From contig NC_061870.1 in the NCBI RefSeq assembly GCF_907164915.1, positions 24,589,348 to 24,653,347 on the forward strand: a stretch of DNA of 64,000 bases, written 5' to 3'. This document shows, piece by piece, positions 36,739-46,168 of the stretch (position 1 is its first letter; every line of letters starts with the position of its first letter). The notes under the pieces are model-generated. The model saw only the letters and a program-made list of their open reading frames with translations. It was not told where the DNA came from and ran no database searches. A program made the translations under genes and the position numbers. The DNA comes from Impatiens glandulifera (taxonomy: Eukaryota; Streptophyta; Magnoliopsida; Ericales; Balsaminaceae).

Positions 36739-37264
36739 TGTTAGATAAATTCATACCGGCTCAAATAAACCTAACTTAAACAAACTTCCTACGCAGGAAC
36801 AAGGAACCGGACCGGATGAACAAAAGAAAACCAACTGAAGAAACCGAACCGGTCAAGCTACCAAACCGATCAAGAGTATTCGGTACGTGACCGCACAGAG
36901 GAAGGATCGGCCAAAGCCTAAAAGCCAGATCCATCAAATAGCCGATCAACCCTCAAGACAAACATAACCGGAATAAGCCCGGTCACTTCACTATCAAAAG
37001 ATATTTGGCCAAGTCAAGCGGCCAACCTAGGCCAAGTCAAGAGGCCGACCTGCACAAGAAGACACTTTGGGTATCTGTTGAGAATGATACCAAAGGAACA
37101 GACTGAATACTTCCATATCCATGCAAGTCTGAGGAAAGACTGTAGGCTGCAGAAAACAGTACTACCGGATCTTTCCACTTCGGGATAAGCCAGAAAGGAA
37201 ATCTTCAAAGTACAGACAACTGTCCAAACAGACAGTGCCTACATTGAGTAAAAGACAAACCCGG

Positions 37265-37352
37265 CAGGTTTGCTTTACAGACCGGCAGGTCTGAAACAGG
37301 ATGCCAGGTCTGAGATTGACCGTCAGGTCTGAGGAGAAGACCGCAGGTCTGA
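37265..37352 (+). promoter_or_regulatory. U3 tandem motif array, candidate enhancer
   Basis: Five copies of CAGGTYTG(A) at 21, 19, 19 and 20 bp spacing, ending 76 bp before the TATA box. The arrangement is like the repeated U3 enhancer boxes known in tobacco Tnt1/Tto1, but the motif is different. It is repeated in the 3' LTR at +12572. Confidence 0.6.
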
Positions 37353-37427
37353 GACACTGAATCACTGCACCGCTGACCAGCCAATCAGATTCAAGGCTTC
37401 GAAATATGACCGTTGGCATATTTCACC

Positions 37428-37435
37428 TATAAAAG
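37428..37435 (+). promoter_or_regulatory. LTR TATA box
   Basis: TATAAAAG, also at 50000-50007 in the 3' LTR. A transcription start near 37460 is expected. Confidence 0.7.
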
Positions 37436-38083
37436 GAGGCAGTTGCAGAAGAGTAAATGCGGGACAAAAAAAAAAGCAGATATTGAGCAGTTACTAAGTG
37501 AGACAAACATTAAGTGCATTTACTACAAGTGATAACAGTGTGGTATTCTAAGAAAGCCTAAGTGCTAAATTCTAAGTGTGTGTTACAATTTCGGTGTAAA
37601 TTGTAAGAGTGTTATCGAGCAGGAAATAAGTCTCGATCGGATTGTATTTGTATTCCTTAGTGAATATCCTTCTCGCGGTTTCGAGAGGAAGGGGTGACGT
37701 AGGAGTTTTTATCTCCGAACATCCATAAAACTTTGTTGTGTTATTTACTTTCTGTTGGCTTCCTTACATAACCGACTAATCTAACAATACCGCTCAGAAC
37801 CGAATCTACATTAACCACATCAAGCATCCAGATTACCGAAACCGACCCACCATCCTTCAAATCATCATCATCCGAAACCGACTCCGCCTATCATACACGT
37901 GTACCGCTTCAACTTGAAAGCAAACCTCTTCCGCGCTTGAACCTAGTTCAAGGGTTTGTGACAGGTTGTGTAGTATTGAAACCCCGGTGTTAATCTCTAA
38001 CAGGATTAATCACCACCCTACGAGTCAGAACCGCTAACCGGTCCAACCCCCGGTCCACCAGCGGCGACCTAGATCCTAACAAT

Positions 38084-38095
38084 TGGTATCAGAGC
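38084..38095 (+). other. Primer-binding site (tRNA-iMet)
   Basis: TGGTATCAGAGC two bases after the 5' LTR, complementary to the 3' end of initiator tRNA-Met as in most plant Copia elements. Confidence 0.93.
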
Positions 38096-38120
38096 AGTTA
38101 GTTTCAATATTCAAGCAAAC

Positions 38121-39968
38121 ATGTATCAAGATAGGCCTCCAATGCTAGAAGGTGATGACTTTGCCAACTGGAAGGCACGCATGCACCTACATCTAGTCAC
38201 CTTGGATGATGAAATGGAATTCGTTCTAACCGAAGGACCGATAGTCATTGATAAAGACAGAAAAGAATGGACAGCTGATGATAGGAGAAGGAACAATCTG
38301 GACAACCATGCAAGAAACCGGATCTCCAACAGCGTGGACAGAAATACATACTGCAAGATCAGAGACTGCAAAACCGCGAAGGAGACTTGGAACACGGTCA
38401 TCCAGATCTTTGAGGGAAATGAAAGGACAAAGGAGAACAAAATAATGGTGGCCACACAGAGGTTTGAAAGCATCAAAATGAAACCAGGGGAAACTATGAA
38501 GGAATACAGTGACCGGTTCACTGGTGTATTAGATGAGTTGGCAAATCTGGGCAAGAAGTACGACAACAAAGAGGTCATCATGAAGGTTTTGAGGTCTCTT
38601 CCAAGTGCCTGGGATATAAAGACGATGGTCATGAGAGAATCAAAGAGCCTACGCAAGATGAAATTATACGATGTATTCGAAGATCTTAAGGCATATGAGT
38701 TCGAGATGAATTCCAGAACTGAAGAGGAAGTCTCGGCCTCAACGTCAACCAGAGCACTGTTCACATCTACGGAACCGGCCGCACCTGTTCCTGCTCCTAT
38801 ATCTACATCTGCACCGGTACCGATTCCTGCACCTGCACCGATCAGAACCGCCGAACAGTTTACTGAGGACGCCATGGCAATGCTTGCACAGAAGTTTGGG
38901 AGGTTCATGAAAAGGAGCCAACCGACAAACAACTACTATGGTGACAAATCCAATGTAAGATGCTATAACTGTAACTGTATGGGACATTTTAAGTGGGAAT
39001 GCAGGAAACCAAGGAGAGATACACAGAAACCAGACTACCAAAATAATCGGAACAACTATCAACAAACCGGTGAAGGAAGTGAAGTACCGAAAGCACTGAT
39101 AGCCGATGATGGAGGAAGCCTATGGGCTCACAGTGACAGTGACGATGACCTCACATGTCTCATGGCAAATGAGGAACAGGTATTTGACTCTCCTTGTGAT
39201 GAATTTACTAAAGATGAGTTATATGAAGCATTGAATGACATGGTAGAAGAATATAAGAACCTATTGACCATGTTACCTAAGCACCTCAACATCAAAACCG
39301 ATCCCATAGTACCTATCCCAGTAGAACCAGAGGTACCCATCACAACCGAACCGGAAGCCATACAACCTGATGATACTCATACCCTAGAAACCGAATTAGA
39401 CCTTAAGATCGAACAACCTAGTGAGCCGACTAGAGACCTAACCGAGAAAGAGAATGCCAGATTTCAGTATACGATGGCCGCCTATAGGAGATCTAGCGAT
39501 ATAGTAAAGAACCTGAATAAAGAATACAGGCATCCACGTTGTAAGAATGGCCTAGGATACACAGAGAACAGATCTAAAAACCGAAAATCCATATGGAAAG
39601 CAAAGCTTACAAAAGGAAACCTTCCCTTTATAAAATTCCTTAAGAGCATCTGTACAGCTGAAGAAGAGGAGACCGCGTATTATAGGGAAGAAAAGACAAA
39701 GTATGACTATGTTGGCCCAACCGATTCATGGCTTGACCTTGAGAAAAGGAAAGCAGAAATCCTCAACTATAAGAAAGACTTCCCTGAACCACGTAGATCA
39801 AACTATAGATCATCAAACCAAAGACCATCATCATTTAGGTCATCTGTAGGGAAACCGAATTACATCAGACCAAGTGTGAGGAGAACAGTTGAAACCTTAG
39901 CCAAGAAGACCGTTCGATTTATCAAGGTTTGGGTACCTAAGGGACTAATCGCATGTGGACCCAAGTAA
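38121..39968 (+). CDS. gag: Gag polyprotein of Copia element
   Basis: 615 residues from the first ATG after the primer site. The N-terminus RPPMLEGDDFANWKARM is typical of UBN2/SIRE Gag, followed by the helical capsid-like core (TAKETWNTVIQIFEGN, MKPGETMKEYSDRFTGVLDE). A Pro/Ala-rich linker precedes the zinc knuckle CX2CX4HX4C at C281, C284, H289 and C294. The C-terminal third is acidic, then basic, and ends KVWVPKGLIACGPK. Gag packages the RNA into cytoplasmic particles. The TAA at 39966 separates it from pol, which lies in another frame. Confidence 0.93.
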   Translation: MYQDRPPMLEGDDFANWKARMHLHLVTLDDEMEFVLTEGPIVIDKDRKEWTADDRRRNNLDNHARNRISNSVDRNTYCKIRDCKTAKETWNTVIQIFEGNERTKENKIMVATQRFESIKMKPGETMKEYSDRFTGVLDELANLGKKYDNKEVIMKVLRSLPSAWDIKTMVMRESKSLRKMKLYDVFEDLKAYEFEMNSRTEEEVSASTSTRALFTSTEPAAPVPAPISTSAPVPIPAPAPIRTAEQFTEDAMAMLAQKFGRFMKRSQPTNNYYGDKSNVRCYNCNCMGHFKWECRKPRRDTQKPDYQNNRNNYQQTGEGSEVPKALIADDGGSLWAHSDSDDDLTCLMANEEQVFDSPCDEFTKDELYEALNDMVEEYKNLLTMLPKHLNIKTDPIVPIPVEPEVPITTEPEAIQPDDTHTLETELDLKIEQPSEPTRDLTEKENARFQYTMAAYRRSSDIVKNLNKEYRHPRCKNGLGYTENRSKNRKSIWKAKLTKGNLPFIKFLKSICTAEEEETAYYREEKTKYDYVGPTDSWLDLEKRKAEILNYKKDFPEPRRSNYRSSNQRPSSFRSSVGKPNYIRPSVRRTVETLAKKTVRFIKVWVPKGLIACGPK

Positions 39969-40008
39969 ATGTGGGTACCAAATAGTTGTAAATATGTAAT
40001 TTTTGCAG
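39927..40008 (+). other. Possible 82-nt intron joining gag to pol
   Basis: AAG|GTTTGG at 39927 and TTTTTGCAG|GAT ending at 40008. Removing 82 nt (1 mod 3) deletes the gag stop and fuses ...RFIK to DPKKRLG... in frame. Unspliced RNA would give Gag only. The alternatives are frameshifting, or a recent disabling mutation. No transcript data. Confidence 0.35.
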
Positions 40009-43000
40009 GATCCAAAGAAACGGCTAGGAAACTCCGAATGGTTCTTGGACAGCGGTTGCTCCAGACACATGACCGGAAATAGCAATTTGATAATCGACAT
40101 CAGATCAGTAACCGGTGCTCCAATCACTTTCGGTGACAACTCTAAAGGTAAAACCGTGGGCAAGGGTAAGATTGTTCATGGTAACCTAACTATTGACAAC
40201 GTACTTCTAGTTGAAAACCTACGTTTTAATCTACTTAGCATTAGTCAGATGTGTGATGCCGGATACACAGTAGAATTCCTTAAACATGCATGCTTAGTTA
40301 AGAACTCTCAAGGAATAGTACTACTAACCGGAAATAGGATAGGTAACATCTACAAGGTAGACTGGAAAACTAGAATAGAACACCCTATATGCATGATAGC
40401 TAAAACTGATCAAACCTGGCTATGGCACAAAAGATTAAACCATCTAAACATGAAAACCTTAAACTACATTCGTGGTAAGAAACTAGTTGAAGGCATCCCG
40501 GATATAGTATTTAACCAGGATAAGGTTTGTTCAGCATGCCAGATGGGTAAACAAACTAGGTCATCGTTTAAGAGCAAAGGAAATCTCCAATCTAGCCGAT
40601 GCCTAGATCTTCTTCACATGGATTTATTTGGACCAATTCAGGTCATTAGTCTAGGCGGTATGCTCTACACCATGGTAGTTATTGATGATTATTCTAGATA
40701 TACATGGGTAATATTTTTACCATCTAAACGTGAAACGGTATCAAACCTAATCAACCTCCTTAAGCGTTTGCAAAATGAAAAGTCAACTCGTATAAATTGC
40801 ATTCGAAGCGATAGAGGTACCGAATTTACTAATAGCACGTTAACTGCATATCTTGATGAATCCGGCATTAGACACGAGTTGTCTAGTGCTAGGACTCCTC
40901 AACAAAATGGCCTGGCCGAGAGAAGAAACCGGACTCTCAAGGAAGCCGCACGGTCCATGATAGCCGACTCCGGCATTGCTCAGAAATATTGGGCTGAAGC
41001 TATCAACACTGCATGCCATACACAAAATCGGTCTCTTATTAACAGATTTCACAACAAAACACCATATGAGGTTTATTTTAATAGAGTTCCTAAACTTAAA
41101 TACCTCAGGATTTTCGGCTGTAAATGTTATATTCATAATAATGGTAAAACCCAACTCACTGCTTTTGATGCAAAGACCGACACCGGCATTATGCTAGGAT
41201 ACTCGTCGGTAAGTAAAGCATATAGAGTATATAACAACAGAACTGCAACCATGGAGGAAACAATTCACGTTGTTTTCGATGAATCGGTTGAAAGCAACAC
41301 TGCTTCATGCTTTGATCTACATAACAGACTGGAAAATAACGATATTCATTCTGATAGCGAAGATGAGACCCCGGTCTTCAGGGGATTTGTCCATGACCTA
41401 ATGGGTAATATTGATACCCAGCCGGATCAAGCTGTTTCACAGCAGGAAGCTGACACTTCGGTCCAACCCGAGGAAGCCGGTCAGTCTGACAATCTTGGTC
41501 AGCCTACCGACATGTCTAGCCTTGATCAATTAAACGGTAACTCGGTAGACACCCTTGAACTGAATCTCAGAAGAAACAGTAAACATCCTCCTGAGCAAAT
41601 TATAGGTGACCCTTCAGAACCTGTTCGAACTAGGAGTCAACTTCTGGAAGGATATTTTAACTCTGCTTTTATATCCCAGATTGAACCGAAAAGAATAGAT
41701 GAAGCATTGTCAGATCCGGACTGGATCTTGGGAATGCAAGAAGAACTAAACCAGTTCGAGAGTAGTAAAGTCTGGTACTTAGTTCCCAGACCGAAAGATA
41801 AATCGGTCATAGGAACAAGATGGGTATTCAGAAACAAACTCAATGAGGACGGTCTGGTCACGAGGAACAAAGCCAGATTAGTGGCTCAAGGCTACAAACA
41901 GGAAGAAGGCATTGACTTTGAAGAGTCATTTGCTCCTGTAGCCAGGATTGAAGCCATTAGGATTTTTCTTGCATTTGCTGCTTTCAAAAATTTCAAAGTT
42001 TTTCAAATGGATGTTAAAAGTGCATTTTTGAACGGTGATATACGTGAGGAAGTGTACGTTGAACAGCCACCCGGCTTCAAAAATGCTGCACTTCCAAACC
42101 ATGTATACCGGCTAAACAAAGCTTTATACGGTCTAAAGCAAGCACCAAGAGCCTGGTATGATACACTGACCGCATTCCTAGTAGAGCATGATTTCACCAT
42201 CGGTTCAGTGGATAAGACCTTGTTCAAATTTGAAAAGAAGGAACATATCCTACTTGTTCAAATCTATGTAGATGATATTATCTTTGGTTCCACCGATCCA
42301 AAGCTTTGTGACAAATTTTCAAAAATGATGACTGACAAATTTGAAATGAGTATGATGGGAGAATTAAGTTTCTTCCTAGGTCTTCAGGTTAAGCAACTCA
42401 AGGAAGGAACATTCATCAGTCAACCGAAATATACCAAGGAGCTTCTAAAGAAATTCGGTATGGACACCTGCTCCTCGGCGGCCACTCCAATGAGTTCATC
42501 CATTAAATTGGACAGAGATGATGAAGGGCAATCGGTAGATCAGATTGCATACCGGGGCATGATCGGTTCCCTGCTATATCTAACAGCAAGTAGACCGGAC
42601 ATCCTGTTTGCAGTTGGTGTGTGTGGGAGATTTCAAGCAAATCCAAAGCAGTCTCATTACACAGCCGCAAAGAGGATACTGAAGTATCTAAAGGGCACAC
42701 CTGATGTCGGTCTGTGGTACCCAAAGGACTCATCATTCAATCTAACGAGCTACTCAGACGCAGACTATGCAGGCTGCAAAATTGACAGAAAGAGCACCAG
42801 CGGAACATGTCAGTTCCTCGGTGACCGACTGGTATCATGGCATAGCAAGAAGCAGACATCCGTGGCTACATCAACCGCAGAAGCTGAATACTTGGCGGCC
42901 GGAAGTTGCTGTTCTCAACTTCTCTGGATCCAACAGCAACTGAAGGATTTCGGCATCACAGCCGAAGAATCCCCAATTTTCTGTGACAACACAAGTGCCA

Positions 43001-43230
43001 TTGCGATTACATACAACCCGGTTCTCCATTCCAGAACCAAGCACATCGACATAAGGCATCATTTCATTCGAGAGCATGTCACGCTGAAGCATATCCGGCT
43101 GGAATACGTACCCACCGATCAACAAGTAGCCGATATCTTCACAAAGCCTCTACAGGAAGCTAAGTTCTCTCAATTTAGACTTACTCTCGGTTTAACCGAC
43201 ATCAATCAGATCCTTCCTAAGGACACTTAA
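40000..43230 (+). CDS. pol: Pol polyprotein (PR-IN-RT-RNaseH) of Copia element
   Basis: Open from 40000 without an ATG. Numbering from codon 40003: protease DSG at 16-18 ([13 protein letters not shown]), GAG-pre-integrase [13 protein letters not shown] with CSACQMGK, integrase catalytic D207, D270 and E306 (DX62DX35E), RT from [11 protein letters not shown] with [13 protein letters not shown] and YVDD at 755-758, and RNase [10 protein letters not shown] at 917 on, ending with [12 protein letters not shown] and VADIFTKPL. All catalytic residues are present with no stop over 1,075 codons, so the enzymes look active. The frame is +1 relative to gag, so expression needs splicing, frameshifting or reinitiation. 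Confidence 0.95.
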   Translation, partial: FLQDPKKRLGNSEWFLDSGCSRHMTGNSNLIIDIRSVTGAPITFGDNSKGKTVGKGKIVHGNLTIDNVLLVENLRFNLLSISQMCDAGYTVEFLKHACLVKNSQGIVLLTGNRIGNIYKVDWKTRIEHPICMIAKTDQTWLWHKRLNHLNMKTLNYIRGKKLVEGIPDIVFNQDKVCSACQMGKQTRSSFKSKGNLQSSRCLDLLHMDLFGPIQVISLGGMLYTMVVIDDYSRYTWVIFLPSKRETVSNLINLLKRLQNEKSTRINCIRSDRGTEFTNSTLTAYLDESGIRHELSSARTPQQNGLAERRNRTLKEAARSMIADSGIAQKYWAEAINTACHTQNRSLINRFHNKTPYEVYFNRVPKLKYLRIFGCKCYIHNNGKTQLTAFDAKTDTGIMLGYSSVSKAYRVYNNRTATMEETIHVVFDESVESNTASCFDLHNRLENNDIHSDSEDETPVFRGFVHDLMGNIDTQPDQAVSQQEADTSVQPEEAGQSDNLGQPTDMSSLDQLNGNSVDTLELNLRRNSKHPPEQIIGDPSEPVRTRSQLLEGYFNSAFISQIEPKRIDEALSDPDWILGMQEELNQFESSKVWYLVPRPKDKSVIGTRWVFRNKLNEDGLVTRNKARLVAQGYKQEEGIDFEESFAPVARIEAIRIFLAFAAFKNFKVFQMDVKSAFLNGDIREEVYVEQPPGFKNAALPNHVYRLNKALYGLKQAPRAWYDTLTAFLVEHDFTIGSVDKTLFKFEKKEHILLVQIYVDDIIFGSTDPKLCDKFSKMMTDKFEMSMMGELSFFLGLQVKQLKEGTFISQPKYTKELLKKFGMDTCSSAATPMSSSIKLDRDDEGQSVDQIAYRGMIGSLLYLTASRPDILFAVGVCGRFQANPKQSHYTAAKRILKYLKGTPDVGLWYPKDSSFNLTSYSDADYAGCKIDRKSTSGTCQFLGDRLVSWHSKKQTSVATSTAEAEYLAAGSCCSQLLWIQQQLKDFGITAEESPIFCDNTSAIAITYNPVLHSRTKHIDIRHHFIREHVTLKHIRLEYVPTDQQVADIFTKPLQEAKFSQFRLTLGLTDINQILPKDT

Positions 43231-43749
43231 AAGGAAAACCGGCTTCGACAGATAAAACAGGTAGTTCTTCTTAAGCTGCTGACTTTTGAATTCTCAAGAT
43301 GCCTATGGAAGAACCGCCCAGCTCATCAGACAGAGTAAACCGACCGGCTACTTGGTGGAAACACCAACTAACCGCATCTGGATGAACAACTGATGACTGA
43401 CCGGTTCGGAAGCAGGTCATCCCAGATTATTTGAATTTCACAGATATGGAACAACTACCAATGTTTATAGATATCTGTTCTGAAATGTTGCCTTTTCAAA
43501 GAAAACTGGTCGCGCCTAAAAAGACGTGAAGATCTTTTGATATCTTTCACGGTTCAGGCCTATGACCGACACCTAGACTGCAAATATACCCATTTTGGTG
43601 AAAAACCTTTTATCCTGCAGTTAATACATGTCATTACATTTAATGTCTGGACAATAGGATAGCCCCTAAACTAGTATTTAAGAGAGGGCAACACTCACCA
43701 CAAAAACTCACAAGTCACAAGAATACTCTCTCACTAAGGCAAACTAACC
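43231..43749 (+). promoter_or_regulatory. pol-ORF A spacer with candidate promoter
   Basis: 519 bp with no ORF. A weak TATA-like TATTTAAG at 43675 lies 75 bp before the ATG of accessory ORF A, followed by an A/C-rich leader. Confidence 0.4.
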
Positions 43750-44484
43750 ATGTCTCAATTCTCAAACATTCTCCAAGTAGACTTTGAATCCTGTACCGGT
43801 ACCGAACACTATGAAGTGTATCGGATGATTAAGAAGTTAGAAGATACTGGTCTCCAGTATTTTCTGGATGATAAGCAAATCATCTATCCTGCATCCGTTA
43901 TGGAATTCTACTACAATGCCAGAGTATTCCGGGGAACACCCCATTTCGAGACCCACATCCAATCCAAAGTTGGGGGGGTAATTTTCGACTTCACCGAGCA
44001 GGACTTTGGTCGGTGTTTCAGTCTGCCCAAGCAAGGGATCACAGATCTCAATCCTCCTGCGGACATTAAGGCTGAGGTATCCCTAGCCTTTGCCCGGTCG
44101 GATGAACCTGTCAATGACCACGGTTCTAAATCTCTCCTGAGGGCTGAGTACCAGCTCCTCAATGATGTGTTAGGAAGGGGCATCTTTGGAAGAGATGTCA
44201 CTAACACCTACTGCGTGGCGAGTTTCAATATGATGGCCGCCATCATTACTGGCACACCGGTAAACTGGTCCCGGGTGCTGTTCGACACCTTAGTTTGGAT
44301 GATTAACGTCCAGTCAGTCGGTCTCATTCCCCAAATGAGCACCCTCCTGGTGGAACTCGGTGTTCCAACTTGCCCTGGCGAAAGCCTGAACCAGGCTCAG
44401 GTGCTAACTAGGGAAATGACCGACTCTTTCTACAGTCGGTTTGAAAGAGAATGGAGGAGGAGAAACTTCAACCCTCCTCGTTAA
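43750..44484 (+). CDS. Accessory ORF A of retroelement, unknown function
   Basis: 244 residues, beginning MSQFSNILQVDFESC. It shares with ORFs B and C a domain of ~210 residues: VDF near the start, TGLQxFLD, an EFxxNA block, a +/- LP..G.. block (FSLPKQGITDL), a LLRAEYQLLxxV helix, and MMAAIITGTPVNWSRVLFDTL. The pattern resembles the 'putative plant transposon protein' / Athila ORF1 type of domain; I cannot confirm membership. There is no signal peptide or transmembrane helix, so it is not a typical env. It ends with a basic tail ERRRRNFNPPR-like. Function unknown. Confidence 0.8.
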   Translation: MSQFSNILQVDFESCTGTEHYEVYRMIKKLEDTGLQYFLDDKQIIYPASVMEFYYNARVFRGTPHFETHIQSKVGGVIFDFTEQDFGRCFSLPKQGITDLNPPADIKAEVSLAFARSDEPVNDHGSKSLLRAEYQLLNDVLGRGIFGRDVTNTYCVASFNMMAAIITGTPVNWSRVLFDTLVWMINVQSVGLIPQMSTLLVELGVPTCPGESLNQAQVLTREMTDSFYSRFEREWRRRNFNPPR

Positions 44485-44967
44485 GTCACTTCATCTGGCA
44501 TCCGGTCGTTTTGCTGCATGTACCGGATGCATCATTAACCATATCGGCCTCATCCATGTCCACTTCGGTTTTATTTGTGCTTTCCTTAACTTCATCATTT
44601 ATGTATGTCATTTTCGGTGTTGTCTCTACCGTCTTCGGTCTCCATCTAATATATATCATTATGTGTTAAATGCATTTAATGAGATAATCCAATTTAATGA
44701 GATAACTCCCAACCACCTGCACATTTAATTCCCAACTAATCTGGTTACTTTCCAACAAACATTTACCTCGAGATCTGCAAACCGCCACTTCCCAATGCAC
44801 TTTGGAAAGGAAAAGATTCTTTCCCTTAATAAGACAAAACCAACCATCAATGCTCTGATTTTCCCTCCAAAAACGATTCTATATAAGGAGCCATCCTCCC
44901 TTCACTTTCTCACATCCACAATCACTTGCACTTCTCTTGAATTTCTCTCTCTCTCTACATCATAATC
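44485..44967 (+). promoter_or_regulatory. Spacer with promoter-like sequence before ORF B
   Basis: TATATAAG at 44880-44887 lies 88 bp upstream of the ORF B start, followed by a pyrimidine-rich leader (TTTCTCTCTCTCTCT) like that of plant genes. Upstream it holds Thr/Ser-rich open frames without conservation. Confidence 0.5.
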
Positions 44968-45675
44968 ATGCCAAGCCGAACTCTGGGTAATTTTCTAAGT
45001 GTTGACTTCGGCTCATGCTTGGCCGAATGGGATTATGACCATCCAAAGAAACACATGTTTGAAAGCCTCATTGTTACCGGTCTTCAAGCCTTCCTTGACG
45101 AATCCGGTCCCATACTGACTGAGGATGTCAAGGAATTTTTCAGAAATGCTGTCAACTGGGGAGACCGCATTGTAACCACTGTAAGGAATCATACCTTCCG
45201 GCTTGATGAAGCCGAATTTGCCACCCTCTTCAATCTGCCCAAAGAAGGGTTCTCTGACTTTCCGGCATTGGAGGGCACTGATGAATACTACTATGTGTAC
45301 CGCTGCTTAGGAACCTTCGAGACGGTGGAAACCTATGGGTTAAAAACCCGCCTCGGTCGAAGCACTCAGCTACTTCTTGAGATTGTCACTCGGTCCATTC
45401 TGTGCCAATCTGTAAATCAGCGGTTTTCAAAGAATACCTATAATATGATGACCCACATCTACAACCACACGCCCATCAATTGGGCAGCGGTCCTCTTTCA
45501 AACTTTGAGGAAAATGGTGCGGACCAAGAAGGGTCTCGACTTTGCACCCCACATCAGTAGGCTGATTCTCAAGTACCGGCCAGATTTTGGACCGGGCACA
45601 CCGGCATCCCCCTCAAATATTCTCGATAGAGATGCCGTGGTGGAAAAGTACTCCAAAATGGTGTTTACTGATTAA
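44968..45675 (+). CDS. Accessory ORF B, paralogue of ORF A
   Basis: 235 residues, beginning MPSRTLGNFLSVDFGSC. The same domain order as ORF A: TGLQAFLD, VKEFFRNAV, FNLPKEGFSDF, GLKTRLGRSTQLLLEIVTRS, NMMTHIYNHTPINWAAVLFQ and LRKMV, ending in a GPGTPAS segment also seen as GPGVG in ORF C. Sequence identity to A is low, so the duplication is old, yet the frame is intact. No catalytic motif is recognised. Confidence 0.8.
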   Translation: MPSRTLGNFLSVDFGSCLAEWDYDHPKKHMFESLIVTGLQAFLDESGPILTEDVKEFFRNAVNWGDRIVTTVRNHTFRLDEAEFATLFNLPKEGFSDFPALEGTDEYYYVYRCLGTFETVETYGLKTRLGRSTQLLLEIVTRSILCQSVNQRFSKNTYNMMTHIYNHTPINWAAVLFQTLRKMVRTKKGLDFAPHISRLILKYRPDFGPGTPASPSNILDRDAVVEKYSKMVFTD

Positions 45676-46168
45676 ACATCTTTATTTAAATGTCTTCCTT
45701 TTGATCCTATCGGTTTCCATTCTAATAAAATACTGTTTCAGTTTTGATCGCTTCTCTTTACTCTTTGCATCTATCTAACATAACCGGCTTCACATCATTC
45801 GTATCCGGTTTCATAAAATATGCTTAAAACTGTTAAACACCGATCAATCAAAAATCTGAAACACTATTAGAAACCGATCTGCCATTCGGTCTCAAAGAAA
45901 TGATTGCGTGACCGATGACATAGGCAAAGAACTTTGGAGGGAAAATCTCCCGCCCAAAGACACCGCACACCGTTTCGCACGAAACCACGTCCTTTCGTTT
46001 TGGAGGGAAATTTCCCGCCCATTCTTGATGGGACGGTTTGGCTTCCAAACCGTGCCTATAAAAAGGGGGCCTTCGTCATATTTTTCATTCTTACATAAAC
46101 TCACTTTATCTCTCTAAATTTCTAAACTCTTTGAAGCCGATCTCTTTCATTTTCAAACTCCTCAAAAC
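45676..46168 (+). promoter_or_regulatory. Spacer with strong promoter-like sequence before ORF C
   Basis: Contains TATAAAAAG at 46057-46065, 112 bp before the ORF C start. Just upstream is a perfect 9-bp inverted repeat with a 3-nt loop (46033-46041 / 46045-46053). Two near-identical boxes lie at 45933-45955 and 45999-46020, each with GGAGGGAAA followed by TCCCGCCC. The second contains TTTCCCGCC (46011-46019), a consensus E2F site. Confidence 0.55.

Larger units (their letters stand above)
36739..38081 (+). repeat. 5' LTR
   Basis: 1,343 bp. U3 carries five CAGGTYTG motifs (37265, 37286, 37305, 37324, 37344) spaced about 20 bp, then CCAAT at 37381 and TATAAAAG at 37428. Differences from the 3' LTR are at 37228 (A/G), 37476 (G/A), 37557 (C/T) and 37773 (C/T), all transitions. 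Confidence 0.97.

Noticed and set aside
37014..37419. Short minus-strand frames in the LTRs (also 49586-49991)
   Set aside because: Present in both LTRs only because the LTRs are identical; no family resemblance and they lie across U3.
38126..38932. 268-codon minus-strand frame inside gag
   Set aside because: Shadow frame opposite the intact gag; repetitive Gly/Ala content arises from the Pro/Ala linker.
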